This document shows positions 8,590-16,363 of a stretch of 64,000 bases of DNA, piece by piece. Each line of letters begins with the position of its first letter. The first letter of the stretch is position 1. Under the pieces are notes generated by a model that saw nothing but the letters and a program-made list of their open reading frames with translations, was not told the origin of the DNA and ran no database searches. Source of the stretch: CAYNST01 sp964434105 (GTDB lineage: Bacteria > Pseudomonadota > Gammaproteobacteria > Pseudomonadales > Cellvibrionaceae); assembly GCA_964434105.1 (NCBI GenBank), contig CAYSTJ010000004.1, positions 66,453 through 130,452 on the forward strand, in the 5' to 3' direction. The position numbers were made by a program, and so were the translations under genes.

Positions 8590-10983
8590 ATGGTTTCTTC
8601 GCGAATTTTATTATTACTGGTCTCCGCCGGCATGCTGTCGGCCTGCGGTGGAGGTGACCCGGCAGACGGCACTTCCACCAGCTCTTCATCATCCTCATCG
8701 ACATCGTCGAGTTCCTCGTCAACCAGTTCCGGCATGTCTTCAAGTAGTGGAAATCCAATAGATGGGCAGGTTCTGAACCCGGCCGAACTGGGCGCAGGCG
8801 GTGCGCTGGATGTCAATGAAACATCACTGCCCGCACAGATGCGCATTTCGCCTGATGGTTCGCGGCTGGAGCGCGGTGGGTTTTTCACTGCCGATTTTTA
8901 TGATACCTCCGTCGTCGAAACAATCTATATCGACTTTCCCAATAGTGACTGGCAACAGCAGCTGACCCAGAACAAAGACAATGATACCGGAGAAAATATT
9001 CCTGCCACGGTGCGCTATCGGGATGAAGTATTCGAAGACGTAGGTATCCGCTATCGCGGCATGACCAGTTATATGATGTCGGGGCAGAAGAAATCCTTCT
9101 CGGTAGAGTTGGACTGGGTGCATGACGATCAGGAAATCGACAACTATGGTGAGTTCAAGCTGAACAATGGCTATGGAGATCCATCGGCCATGAAGCAGGT
9201 GCTTTACTCGCATCTGGCAGCACGCCATATTCCCATGGCCTCCGCGGCGTTCGTGCAGGTGGTGGTAAACGGCCAAAATTATGGCCTTTATTCCAAGGTC
9301 CAGAAGAATGACCGACGCCATGCCCGTGAATGGCTGCTGGATAACGATGCTACCCGATGGCGCGCGGAGCCGCCCGGTGGAATCGGTTTCGGCGGTGGAT
9401 TCGGCGGCGGCTTTGGTGGCGGATTCGGTGGCGGATTCGGTGGTGGGTTTGGCGGCGATGGAGGCGGCTTTGGCGGCGGTTTCGGCGGAGATTTCGGCGG
9501 AGATTTCGGCGGTGGCTTCGGCGGTGGCTTCGGCGGTGGCTTCGGTGCAGTATTTGGAGAAGGTACGTCAACCTTGAATGACCTTGGCCCTGACGGCGCC
9601 AGCTACCAGAATGCCTATGTTATCAAAGGGACGCCGCGGGTCGACGATCCCTGGCAGGACCTGGCCAACGCCGCGCACACCCTGTCCAATGCATCGCCGG
9701 GAAATCTTATAGAAGAAGTCGGTCAATATCTGGCGATCGACGAATCACTCTGGTTCCTTGCGACGGAAAATCTGTTCGCAGACGAGGACGGTTATATTAA
9801 TAAAGGCGGGCTGGATTATTATCTGTATTTTGATGTGGCGACCGGCCGAATCATGCCCATCGAATACGATGGCAACGAAGTTTTTATGCCCGGACTGGCA
9901 ACCAGCTGGGGCCCGTTTCACAAAGTGGACAATCCCAACTATCCGCTGCTGAATGTACTGCTGAACAATGCCGAACTTCGACAGCGCTATCTTGCGCATT
10001 ACCGTACACTGCTTGATGAGGCGCTCGATCCGGATTATGCGCTGGCGAAGATCGACGAGTACGCCCGTCTGATTGATCCTTACCTGTCCGACACGTCCGC
10101 GCTTCAGGAATATTCCTATCAGCAGTACCAGAGTGCCGTGCAGGAACTGCGGGGTTTCTTCCAACAGCGGCGCAGCTTTGTGCAAAGTAACAGCGACGTC
10201 AATGCCACCGGACTTTCCATTGGTGATGTCGGCCATTCTGTCGACGGCATCGCTGCAATTCGCCCGCGGGAGAACCAGTCTGTGCAGGTCAGCGCGCGGG
10301 TTTCCGGTGGTTCCAGTGCCCAGGCGGTCTATCTCTATTATGGACCCGGTCTTGCCGGGAATTTTAGCAAGGTGGCTATGACAGATGCCGGCAACGGCAG
10401 TTTTAGCGGTGAGATCCCGCCTCATGGCGTTGGCCAGTATGTGCGTTTCTACATCGAGGCTATCGCAGCTGATGGCGCCGGTACAGCCACCTACAGCCCG
10501 GCGGGTGCTGAACACGACGTCTACATCTACCAGGTACGAACGGCCGAGGATATTGCCCACCCCATAACAATTAACGAGTTTATGTCCAGCAATGAAACCG
10601 TGGTGGCGGACGAAGACGGTGATTATGATGACTGGGTAGAGCTGTATAACAACAGCAGCCAGCCTTATGATCTGTCCGGCTATTTTCTCAGTGACAAGGA
10701 ACACGACCTCACTCGCTGGAGCTTTCCGGCCGGGACGGTTATTCCGGCCAATGGTTACCTGATAGTCTGGCTGGACGGCAAGGACAGGGTGGATACCGGG
10801 CTACACACCAATTTTAGCCTGGCTCGAGGGGGTGAAGCCCTGTATCTGGTGACACCGGACCAGCAGTTCGCCGACCGGGTGGTATACGGTGAAATGGAAC
10901 GGGAAAGCAGCTACGCGCGGATTCCCAATGGCAGCGGCGACTTCGTGTTGACCACCAGCCCCACTTTCAACGCACCCAATTGA
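8590..10983 (+). CDS. CotH-kinase-family lipoprotein with Gly-rich insert and lamin-tail domain
   Basis: This 797-residue protein starts with a lipoprotein signal (lipobox LSAC, Cys19) and a Ser/Thr linker at about 29-55. Residues about 85-540 match the CotH family of protein kinase-like surface proteins (VGIRYRGMTSYMMSGQKKSF, NNGYGDPSAMKQVLYSHLA, VVVNGQNYGLYSKVQ, IMPIEYDGNEVF). A run of GFGGG units at about 264-321 interrupts that domain between the catalytic halves. Around residue 660 a lamin-tail domain begins (INEFMSSNETVVADEDGDYD, DWVELYNNSS, YDLSGYFLSD). GAGGGG lies upstream of the ATG at 8590. Such proteins are cell-surface or secreted and often linked to cell-wall or carbohydrate adhesion; the substrate here is unknown. 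It is alone in its transcription unit. Confidence 0.85.
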   Translation: MVSSRILLLLVSAGMLSACGGGDPADGTSTSSSSSSSTSSSSSSTSSGMSSSSGNPIDGQVLNPAELGAGGALDVNETSLPAQMRISPDGSRLERGGFFTADFYDTSVVETIYIDFPNSDWQQQLTQNKDNDTGENIPATVRYRDEVFEDVGIRYRGMTSYMMSGQKKSFSVELDWVHDDQEIDNYGEFKLNNGYGDPSAMKQVLYSHLAARHIPMASAAFVQVVVNGQNYGLYSKVQKNDRRHAREWLLDNDATRWRAEPPGGIGFGGGFGGGFGGGFGGGFGGGFGGDGGGFGGGFGGDFGGDFGGGFGGGFGGGFGAVFGEGTSTLNDLGPDGASYQNAYVIKGTPRVDDPWQDLANAAHTLSNASPGNLIEEVGQYLAIDESLWFLATENLFADEDGYINKGGLDYYLYFDVATGRIMPIEYDGNEVFMPGLATSWGPFHKVDNPNYPLLNVLLNNAELRQRYLAHYRTLLDEALDPDYALAKIDEYARLIDPYLSDTSALQEYSYQQYQSAVQELRGFFQQRRSFVQSNSDVNATGLSIGDVGHSVDGIAAIRPRENQSVQVSARVSGGSSAQAVYLYYGPGLAGNFSKVAMTDAGNGSFSGEIPPHGVGQYVRFYIEAIAADGAGTATYSPAGAEHDVYIYQVRTAEDIAHPITINEFMSSNETVVADEDGDYDDWVELYNNSSQPYDLSGYFLSDKEHDLTRWSFPAGTVIPANGYLIVWLDGKDRVDTGLHTNFSLARGGEALYLVTPDQQFADRVVYGEMERESSYARIPNGSGDFVLTTSPTFNAPN
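9381..9553. repeat. Glycine-rich (GFGGG)n coding repeat
   Basis: Degenerate repeats of GGCGGATTCGGTGGC type encode alternating Gly/Phe blocks inside the CotH-like domain of the lipoprotein. Third bases vary between units, so the peptide repeat is kept while the DNA has drifted. Expansion or contraction in 15-bp or 12-bp steps would keep the frame. Confidence 0.85.
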
Positions 10984-10994
10984 ACATTGAATGC

Positions 10995-11030
10995 ATGAAA
11001 GCCCTTTGGTTTGCACCCAAGGGCTTTCAT
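10995..11030. terminator. Bidirectional stem-loop between convergent genes
   Basis: A perfect 12-bp inverted repeat, ATGAAAGCCCTT at 10995-11006 and AAGGGCTTTCAT at 11019-11030, sits between the CotH lipoprotein stop and the stop codon of the convergent TonB-domain gene. The strong stem and position suit a shared terminator, though the T-tract is short. Confidence 0.65.
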
Positions 11031-12247
11031 TATTGAAGGCGGAAGACGATCGGCACGCTAAACTGAAACTGTGATTCCGCAAGCTCAGGGGGCATGGAAG
11101 GGAACGGGTCTGCGTCCATAATGGCTTCGTATGCGGCATCATTCAGCGCGTTATACCGGGATTTTTCTTCGTATTCGATATCGAGTACCTTGCCCGCCGG
11201 AGAGAGTGTGACGGTAACGCGCACGGTGCCTTCCTGTTTGCGCTTGAGTGCGACACGCGGGTATTTTGCAAAGCTTTGTGTGCGGCGGATCAAGGATGAA
11301 ACGTACCGCTGCTCCATCAAAATGCTGGCAGCGCTGACGGTGACCTCCGTGTCGGCAGAAAGCAGAACGCTGTCCTCCGGCGCGGTTACGTTATCAGCCG
11401 CAGTGGTGGGGGGTTGATCCGGTGGATCGCTTGATGCACTTGCGTCTGGCAAGGGGGCGGGCGCCGTTGGTTCAGCGGTATCGTCGTCTTGCGGCGCAGG
11501 CACATGGGAAGTGGCGGCATCTGTGCCAGGCGTCTCTATCGGTTGGGGTGCAGCGGGCGGCACCGATGCGACGGTACCTGCTGCCGATTTGGCCGGCATG
11601 GTTGCGGCGCGGGCTATCTCTGCCCGTCTTTCACTCAGGGCAGATGCAACCTGGGCTTTGCGTTCTGCTGTCGGCGCCAGTGTCAGAAAACGCTTCAAGG
11701 GTTCCGTTCCGATGCTCCCTGCCTTCAACAGGGCGCCTTTGAATTCGGAGGACAGCGGCACCGGTCCTATCCAGGTACGCAATAACAGATCAAAGAAGAG
11801 CGGGTCGGCGAGTTCGCCCAGCGTGGTATCGTTTAACTGGATCCGGACCGTTTCGCCGGCGGTTCGCTCGATGCGGAAAATATCCCCACGACGTAGCTGA
11901 ATATTCAACATATTACTGAAGTCGGCCATCAGCGGCGCAAACAGTTCCAGCTCCTGATCGCGCGCATTAATCGCAATGCCCTCCACCCACATCCGCTGAA
12001 ATCGACGCGGAAATATGCGGTCGTCTTCGATGCGCAGTTCCATCACCGCTGGCGCCCCGGATTGAAACAGGTCGCCTTCCCGGGTGGTCGGTTTTTGCAC
12101 ATACAGCCCGGCCAAAAACTGCTCCTGACCGAACCGGCTGTAAATGGCGACGCCATTCAATGGCATTTCCGCTCTGACGCTGCTGGCAAGGATGCAAAGC
12201 AGCCATACCAGATAGCGTGCGACACCGATAACTTCGGACCGCTTCAT
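11030..12247 (-). CDS. Exported chalcone-isomerase-like domain fused to a TonB C-terminal domain
   Basis: The 405-residue product has a signal peptide (cleavage after SSVRA), a domain at about 27-200 resembling bacterial chalcone-isomerase-like proteins (GVAIYSRFGQEQFLAGLYV, MWVEGIAIN, IRRTAGETVRIQLND-type pattern and FKGALLKAG), a Pro/Ala/Thr/Asp-rich linker at about 215-305, and a C-terminal TonB-like domain at about 315-405 (VRVTVTLSPAGKVLDIEYEE, LNDAAYEAI, FPSMPPELAES, FSVPIVFRL). TonB C-terminal domains contact outer-membrane receptors, but there is no N-terminal membrane anchor, so this is not a classical energy transducer. GGAAGG precedes the ATG. The binding ligand is unknown; a periplasmic adaptor role is an inference. 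Confidence 0.75.
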   Translation of the reverse strand: MKRSEVIGVARYLVWLLCILASSVRAEMPLNGVAIYSRFGQEQFLAGLYVQKPTTREGDLFQSGAPAVMELRIEDDRIFPRRFQRMWVEGIAINARDQELELFAPLMADFSNMLNIQLRRGDIFRIERTAGETVRIQLNDTTLGELADPLFFDLLLRTWIGPVPLSSEFKGALLKAGSIGTEPLKRFLTLAPTAERKAQVASALSERRAEIARAATMPAKSAAGTVASVPPAAPQPIETPGTDAATSHVPAPQDDDTAEPTAPAPLPDASASSDPPDQPPTTAADNVTAPEDSVLLSADTEVTVSAASILMEQRYVSSLIRRTQSFAKYPRVALKRKQEGTVRVTVTLSPAGKVLDIEYEEKSRYNALNDAAYEAIMDADPFPSMPPELAESQFQFSVPIVFRLQ

Positions 12248-12435
12248 ATCGATTACCGCCTTCCGGATTGTCCGCCAGACGGCGTACCCTTCCGGGGTAT
12301 ACAGTGAACATTGACCTTTTTAGCATGGTTGGTATTGAGGGGAAATGCAAGTTGCCGTGTGCGCAACAGACTCTGGTTTGGGGAAGGTAGAGCGCCCTGG
12401 CAAACCAGGGCGGCGCAGTAGAGAGAGCCTGATCG

Positions 12436-12936
12436 TTACTGCATGGAACCGGTTGTGCCGTCGTCTGAATCGAGAGAGTAATCGTCGGCGGAGTCACCTT
12501 CGAATTCCTCGGAGCCGGCATCCCACTCTGTTTCAGACGTACCCTGACGGTTGCTGGCGGGCACTTCAAAAGTGTCATCTACCGCGCCATCGTTTGCTGC
12601 ATCGCTACCCCGATCAAGGGTGCCGGCAGTGCCGCTTTCCAGCGTACCTGTTGCGTCGGTCCCCATCTCTCCGGTGGCCGTGCCGCGGTTAGTGGTGCCG
12701 GCAGACTGATCCTGAATGGTGCCGCGGGTGTTATAGGTGCCAGTGGTGCTATCGACTGCACCGGTCCCGGTTCCCGTGGTGCCCGTGTTTGCACCTGTAC
12801 TGTAAGTGCCGCTCGAGTCAGACTGGGTTGTACCTGTGCCCGTGCCTGTGGTGCCTGACGTTTGCGCCAGGGCAAACGAGGTTGCACCTGCCAGAGTCAT
12901 TGCCATTGCGAGTTTGGAAAGATTGGTCAGTTTCAT
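12436..12936 (-). CDS. Secreted Thr/Gly-rich acidic low-complexity protein
   Basis: No family is recognised. The 166-residue product has a clear Sec signal peptide (LAMAMTLAGATSFALAQ) followed by a Thr-, Gly- and Ser-rich segment with repeated TGTGTG-type motifs and an Asp/Glu-rich tail. No cysteine follows the signal, so it is not a lipoprotein. AGGAGAACGTT gives a strong ribosome-binding site before the ATG, which supports expression. It may be a flexible periplasmic or extracellular protein; no enzymatic motif is present. It stands alone between two unrelated genes. Confidence 0.7.
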   Translation of the reverse strand: MKLTNLSKLAMAMTLAGATSFALAQTSGTTGTGTGTTQSDSSGTYSTGANTGTTGTGTGAVDSTTGTYNTRGTIQDQSAGTTNRGTATGEMGTDATGTLESGTAGTLDRGSDAANDGAVDDTFEVPASNRQGTSETEWDAGSEEFEGDSADDYSLDSDDGTTGSMQ

Positions 12937-13568
12937 AACGTTCTCCTGTTAAGCCTATGTCTGTTTTGTCACTTATAAGATTCAGCGGGCGGGATCCGAA
13001 AGCCGAGGTTTCGTGATCTGAATAATCGGGTTTGGCACCCCCGCGCTGTGCGCTGCTCGTCAGTGAAGTAGCGATAAATATGCCAATGTGTTATTGGCGA
13101 GAAAATGCTTTAGGTTACAACCGGGTACAGATTCAATTTAAAGCGTTGAATGACGGGCGTCTGGCTCGGGTTACAATGCTGCGTAAATAATACACAGCAA
13201 TGGCGGGTGTTTTTGCGGCGCCAACGTTCACAGGGCCTTTATTAAAGAGCCTGTTAACTATCACGCCCCGGCGCTGTTCCTGATGCCCGACCTGTATCAC
13301 CTGGCTGGCAGGTGTTTCATGGAACGGGTATCAAAGGCCGGGGTATTGAATTGGGGGATTAAATTGGTTTCGAAAAGCCGTGGGACTTCATCATTGTGAG
13401 TGCTACTGATAGTGTTATTGGTTTTTCTGGACCCGATAAAACATTGCGCTGTTTTCATCGCATGGTTGAACGCCATCATCCCGAAAATAAAACGGGTTCG
13501 GTTTGGTAGAAAGTCTGCATGGGCGCATTGCAGTGGCGCCGGTGCAGGTTGATTTTCTGGAGAAGGTT
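12937..13568. other. Intergenic stretch with no convincing gene
   Basis: About 630 bases carry only short frames without family features. GTTAACTATCACGCCCCG at 13254-13271 faintly resembles the left end of the GTAAC repeat family but the rest of the element is not there. It should contain the promoters of the Thr/Gly-rich protein and the cupin. Confidence 0.5.
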
Positions 13569-13895
13569 ATGGACGTAATGAATGTATTAACAAATCTGCC
13601 CGTAACCGGCGCATCCGAAGCGTTCGACGATCTGGTTCGAGCCGGGCCCGTACGCATCGAACGGATTGTATCGCGCGGACATAGCTCGCCGACCGCCGGC
13701 TGGTACGAGCAATCCGAACATGAATGGGTGATGGTGGTGGCTGGCGCCGGCCGGATTCAGTTCGCGTCGGGTGAGGAGGTCCAGCTTGGTGCTGGTGACT
13801 GCCTGACTATACCTGCCGGCCGCCGTCACCGGGTCAGCTGGACCGACCCGCAGGTCGCTACGGTGTGGCTGGCCGTATTTTACAATGACGATTAA
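13569..13895 (+). CDS. Small cupin-domain protein
   Basis: The 108-residue protein is a single cupin barrel. Motif 1 is degenerate (WYEQSEHEWVMVVAGAGRI) and motif 2 is clear (VQLGAGDCLTIPAGRRHRVS), giving His/Glu candidates for a metal. Cupins of this size are often sugar- or metal-binding proteins or isomerases; the reaction here cannot be named. The ATG at 13569 lies very close to GGAGAAGG; an ATG at 13578 would be better spaced and is an alternative start. The 3' end overlaps the convergent trehalase gene by 4 bp (shared TTAA). Confidence 0.8.
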   Translation: MDVMNVLTNLPVTGASEAFDDLVRAGPVRIERIVSRGHSSPTAGWYEQSEHEWVMVVAGAGRIQFASGEEVQLGAGDCLTIPAGRRHRVSWTDPQVATVWLAVFYNDD

Positions 13896-15484
13896 TCAGC
13901 GGCGGCCTCTTCCTGCAGCAGGCGACCGGTGACGCCGTTGGTCCAGCCGAAGCCGTCCTGCAGCGGGTACTCGCCGCCATGGGCATGCTCTGTGGTTGGA
14001 CGCAGTACATATTTTTCCACGAGCTTGGCGTCGCTGGCATAAATGGTTCTGACAACTTTCAGCCATCGTCGGCGGATTTCACCGGCCAGTTCGTTATGTC
14101 CAAATTGCCGTAAACCGCAAATGCCCATCCATTGCAGCGGCGCCCAGCCGTTGGGACGATCCCATTGCTGCTCGCTTTTTTCTTCTTCAGTGGTCGACAG
14201 GCCGCCTTCCGCCAGCAGGCGCGCCCTGACGACATCCGCCACGCGCTGGGCCTGTAATTGACCGGCACAGTTTACAAAGAGCGGGACGACAGTGGCGGCG
14301 GTGAGCTGCTCGCGAGGCTGGTCCCGTTGCCAGTCGTAATCAAAGTAGGCACCCTCGCTCTCATTCCATAGCCACCGGTCGATGGCCTGGCAGCGATTCC
14401 TGGCACGCTCGTTAAATTCGCGGGCGGTGAACGGCTGACCTTTGGCCTCCCCCAGTCGGGCGATTGTGATTTCCAGTTTGTATAACAGGCAATTTAGATC
14501 GACGGGGAGAATGGATGTGGTACGAATGGTTGACAGGTCGCCGGGGCTGTCCTGCCAGCGGGAGCTGAAATCCCAGCCGGATTCTGCGCCGGCACGCAGG
14601 TCGCGATAGACGACATGGGCAGGCCGGTCAGAACAGGTCGCAGTGTGTATGTCCTCACGCCAGGATTCCTCACGCGGCGTGTCCCGGTCATCCCAGTAGC
14701 GGTTTAAATGGCTGCCGTCCGGCATGCAGACGCAGCGTCGATGCACCTCGCCGGGTCGTAACGCATCGGCGCCATCCATCCAGAAGCTGTACTCCTTGCG
14801 CAGCTGCGGTAGATAATCACCAGCCTTGCGCACCCCTTCATCATCGAACAGTTCCACCATCAAGCTGAATACGGGCGGTTGTGAACGGCTGCGATAATAG
14901 GTGCGGTTGCCATTGGGAATATGCCCGACGGTGTCAAGCAGGTAGGCAAAATTATCGGCCATGGCCCGTAACAGTTGCCGCTGGCTTTTGCCAAAACCGA
15001 GCATGGTGAAATAGGAATCCCAGTAATACAATTCGCGAAAACGGCCCCCAGGCACAATATACTCATGGGGCAACGGCAGCAGAGACGATAGTGCGGGGTG
15101 TTCTGAAGGGGTACGCGTCAGTATCGGCCACAGGTGCTCGATATGGGCCTCAAGGGTTCGATCCGGGTCCGATACAAAACAGTTTGGCGGTGCCTTTTCC
15201 CGGGCAAAATGTTCATGCACAAATTCCTTGAGATCGAAATCGTCCTTAAAAAACGATGTCCGGTATGCTTCCATGATATGTTCCGGGTGCCGTCGCGGGA
15301 TGCAGTCAACGAAGGTCTTGCTGTCTTCGAAAATGTTGGACGACTGCACAGCAACAAACAGTTCCTGATAGCGATCCGCGGGTGTCATTGGATCGGCTGG
15401 CGTAATATCGCATAATAGCTGTCCAAAACGACTGACCGTCATGTCCTGCTGGTGGTCGGGGGTGGCTGCGCCGTATAGTCCCAA
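13892..15484 (-). CDS. treF: Trehalase, GH37, probably cytoplasmic
   Basis: Trehalase hydrolyses alpha,alpha-trehalose to two glucose. The 530-residue product carries both family signatures: PGGRFRELYYWDSYF at about residue 145 and QWDRPNGWAPLQWM near 455, plus ADNFAYLLDTVGHIPNGNRT. No signal peptide is present, so it resembles cytoplasmic TreF rather than periplasmic TreA. An in-frame ATG 14 codons in (MTVSRFGQLL) is an alternative start. No trehalose transporter or synthase adjoins it, and its only neighbour is the convergent cupin. Confidence 0.93.
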   Translation of the reverse strand: MGLYGAATPDHQQDMTVSRFGQLLCDITPADPMTPADRYQELFVAVQSSNIFEDSKTFVDCIPRRHPEHIMEAYRTSFFKDDFDLKEFVHEHFAREKAPPNCFVSDPDRTLEAHIEHLWPILTRTPSEHPALSSLLPLPHEYIVPGGRFRELYYWDSYFTMLGFGKSQRQLLRAMADNFAYLLDTVGHIPNGNRTYYRSRSQPPVFSLMVELFDDEGVRKAGDYLPQLRKEYSFWMDGADALRPGEVHRRCVCMPDGSHLNRYWDDRDTPREESWREDIHTATCSDRPAHVVYRDLRAGAESGWDFSSRWQDSPGDLSTIRTTSILPVDLNCLLYKLEITIARLGEAKGQPFTAREFNERARNRCQAIDRWLWNESEGAYFDYDWQRDQPREQLTAATVVPLFVNCAGQLQAQRVADVVRARLLAEGGLSTTEEEKSEQQWDRPNGWAPLQWMGICGLRQFGHNELAGEIRRRWLKVVRTIYASDAKLVEKYVLRPTTEHAHGGEYPLQDGFGWTNGVTGRLLQEEAAAD

Positions 15485-15656
15485 AATTGAGCTCCTGTGT
15501 CAGAGTGCAAATTAGTGGCGTTCTACCATAGTCTCTGGCTGTTGCGCAATCATGCCGCGGAAAGTACGGAACGGGCAGGCGCGCAGGTCCGATACGGGCA
15601 TTTAGGTAAAAGCAACCGGCGCGGTCCGGTCGGAAATGGAAAGAGGGGACGGGCAG

Positions 15657-16316
15657 ATGGTTGGACCACGGGGATATTTTCGAGTGTTCAAGGTGACGGG
15701 TAAGGTCTCACACTGGCTGTCGGCGTTGCTGTTACTGGCGCAAGTGCCGTTGGCCGGCGCAGGGACTTTCGATACGAAGCTTGTTGAGGCTGCTTTGGAG
15801 CGTACCCGCCACACCGTTCGCTACGACGGTGCCTATCAGGTGATTGATTATCCTGGCGGCGACGTACCGGCTGACACCGGCGTCTGCACTGACGTGATTA
15901 TTCGCGCTTATCGCGCACTGGGTGTCGATTTGCAGGTTCTGGTGCACCAGGACATAAAGGCGGCTTTCGACGCGTATCCATCAAAACGTATTTGGGGGCT
16001 GGCTGCACCGGATCGCAATATCGATCATCGCCGGGTGCCCAATTTGCAGACATTTTTTGTCCGGCACGGTGAGCGACTGCCTGTGACCGCCGAGCCGGCG
16101 AGCTATCGCCCCGGGGCGCTCGTCACCTGGATGTTGCCGGGCAATCTGCCGCATATAGGCATTGTCACGGACCGGGTGTCGCCCGACACGGGGAATCCGT
16201 TAATCGTCCACAACATCGGGGCCGGCCCGGTGCTGGAAGATATGTTGTTGCGTTACGACATTACCGGGCATTATCGATTTATGCCGGCAGACTACGGTCC
16301 GCCGCCAGGTGGCTGA
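15657..16316 (+). CDS. DUF1287 family exported protein (YijF-like)
   Basis: The 219-residue product has a signal peptide (HWLSALLLLAQVPLAGA) and the DUF1287 pattern: DTGVCTDVIIRAYRALGVDL with a conserved Cys, DRNIDHRRVPNLQTFF, and PHIGIVTD then VHNIGAGP. The Cys-His-Asn arrangement is like NlpC/P60-type cysteine hydrolases acting on peptidoglycan, but activity is not established for the family. The frame extends to ATG 15636, yet AGAGGGGA at 15641-15648 is well placed for the ATG at 15657. Convergent with copA. Confidence 0.85.
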   Translation: MVGPRGYFRVFKVTGKVSHWLSALLLLAQVPLAGAGTFDTKLVEAALERTRHTVRYDGAYQVIDYPGGDVPADTGVCTDVIIRAYRALGVDLQVLVHQDIKAAFDAYPSKRIWGLAAPDRNIDHRRVPNLQTFFVRHGERLPVTAEPASYRPGALVTWMLPGNLPHIGIVTDRVSPDTGNPLIVHNIGAGPVLEDMLLRYDITGHYRFMPADYGPPPGG

Positions 16317-16363
16317 GTGTGGTGGTACCAACCTTGCGGCGGACACGGTAACCCTGTTCGTGG

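Noticed and set aside
9281..9581. Other-frame repeats over the Gly-rich region (Arg/Trp/His-rich products)
   Set aside because: They mirror the GFGGG coding repeat of the CotH-family lipoprotein and have no start site, signal or family match.
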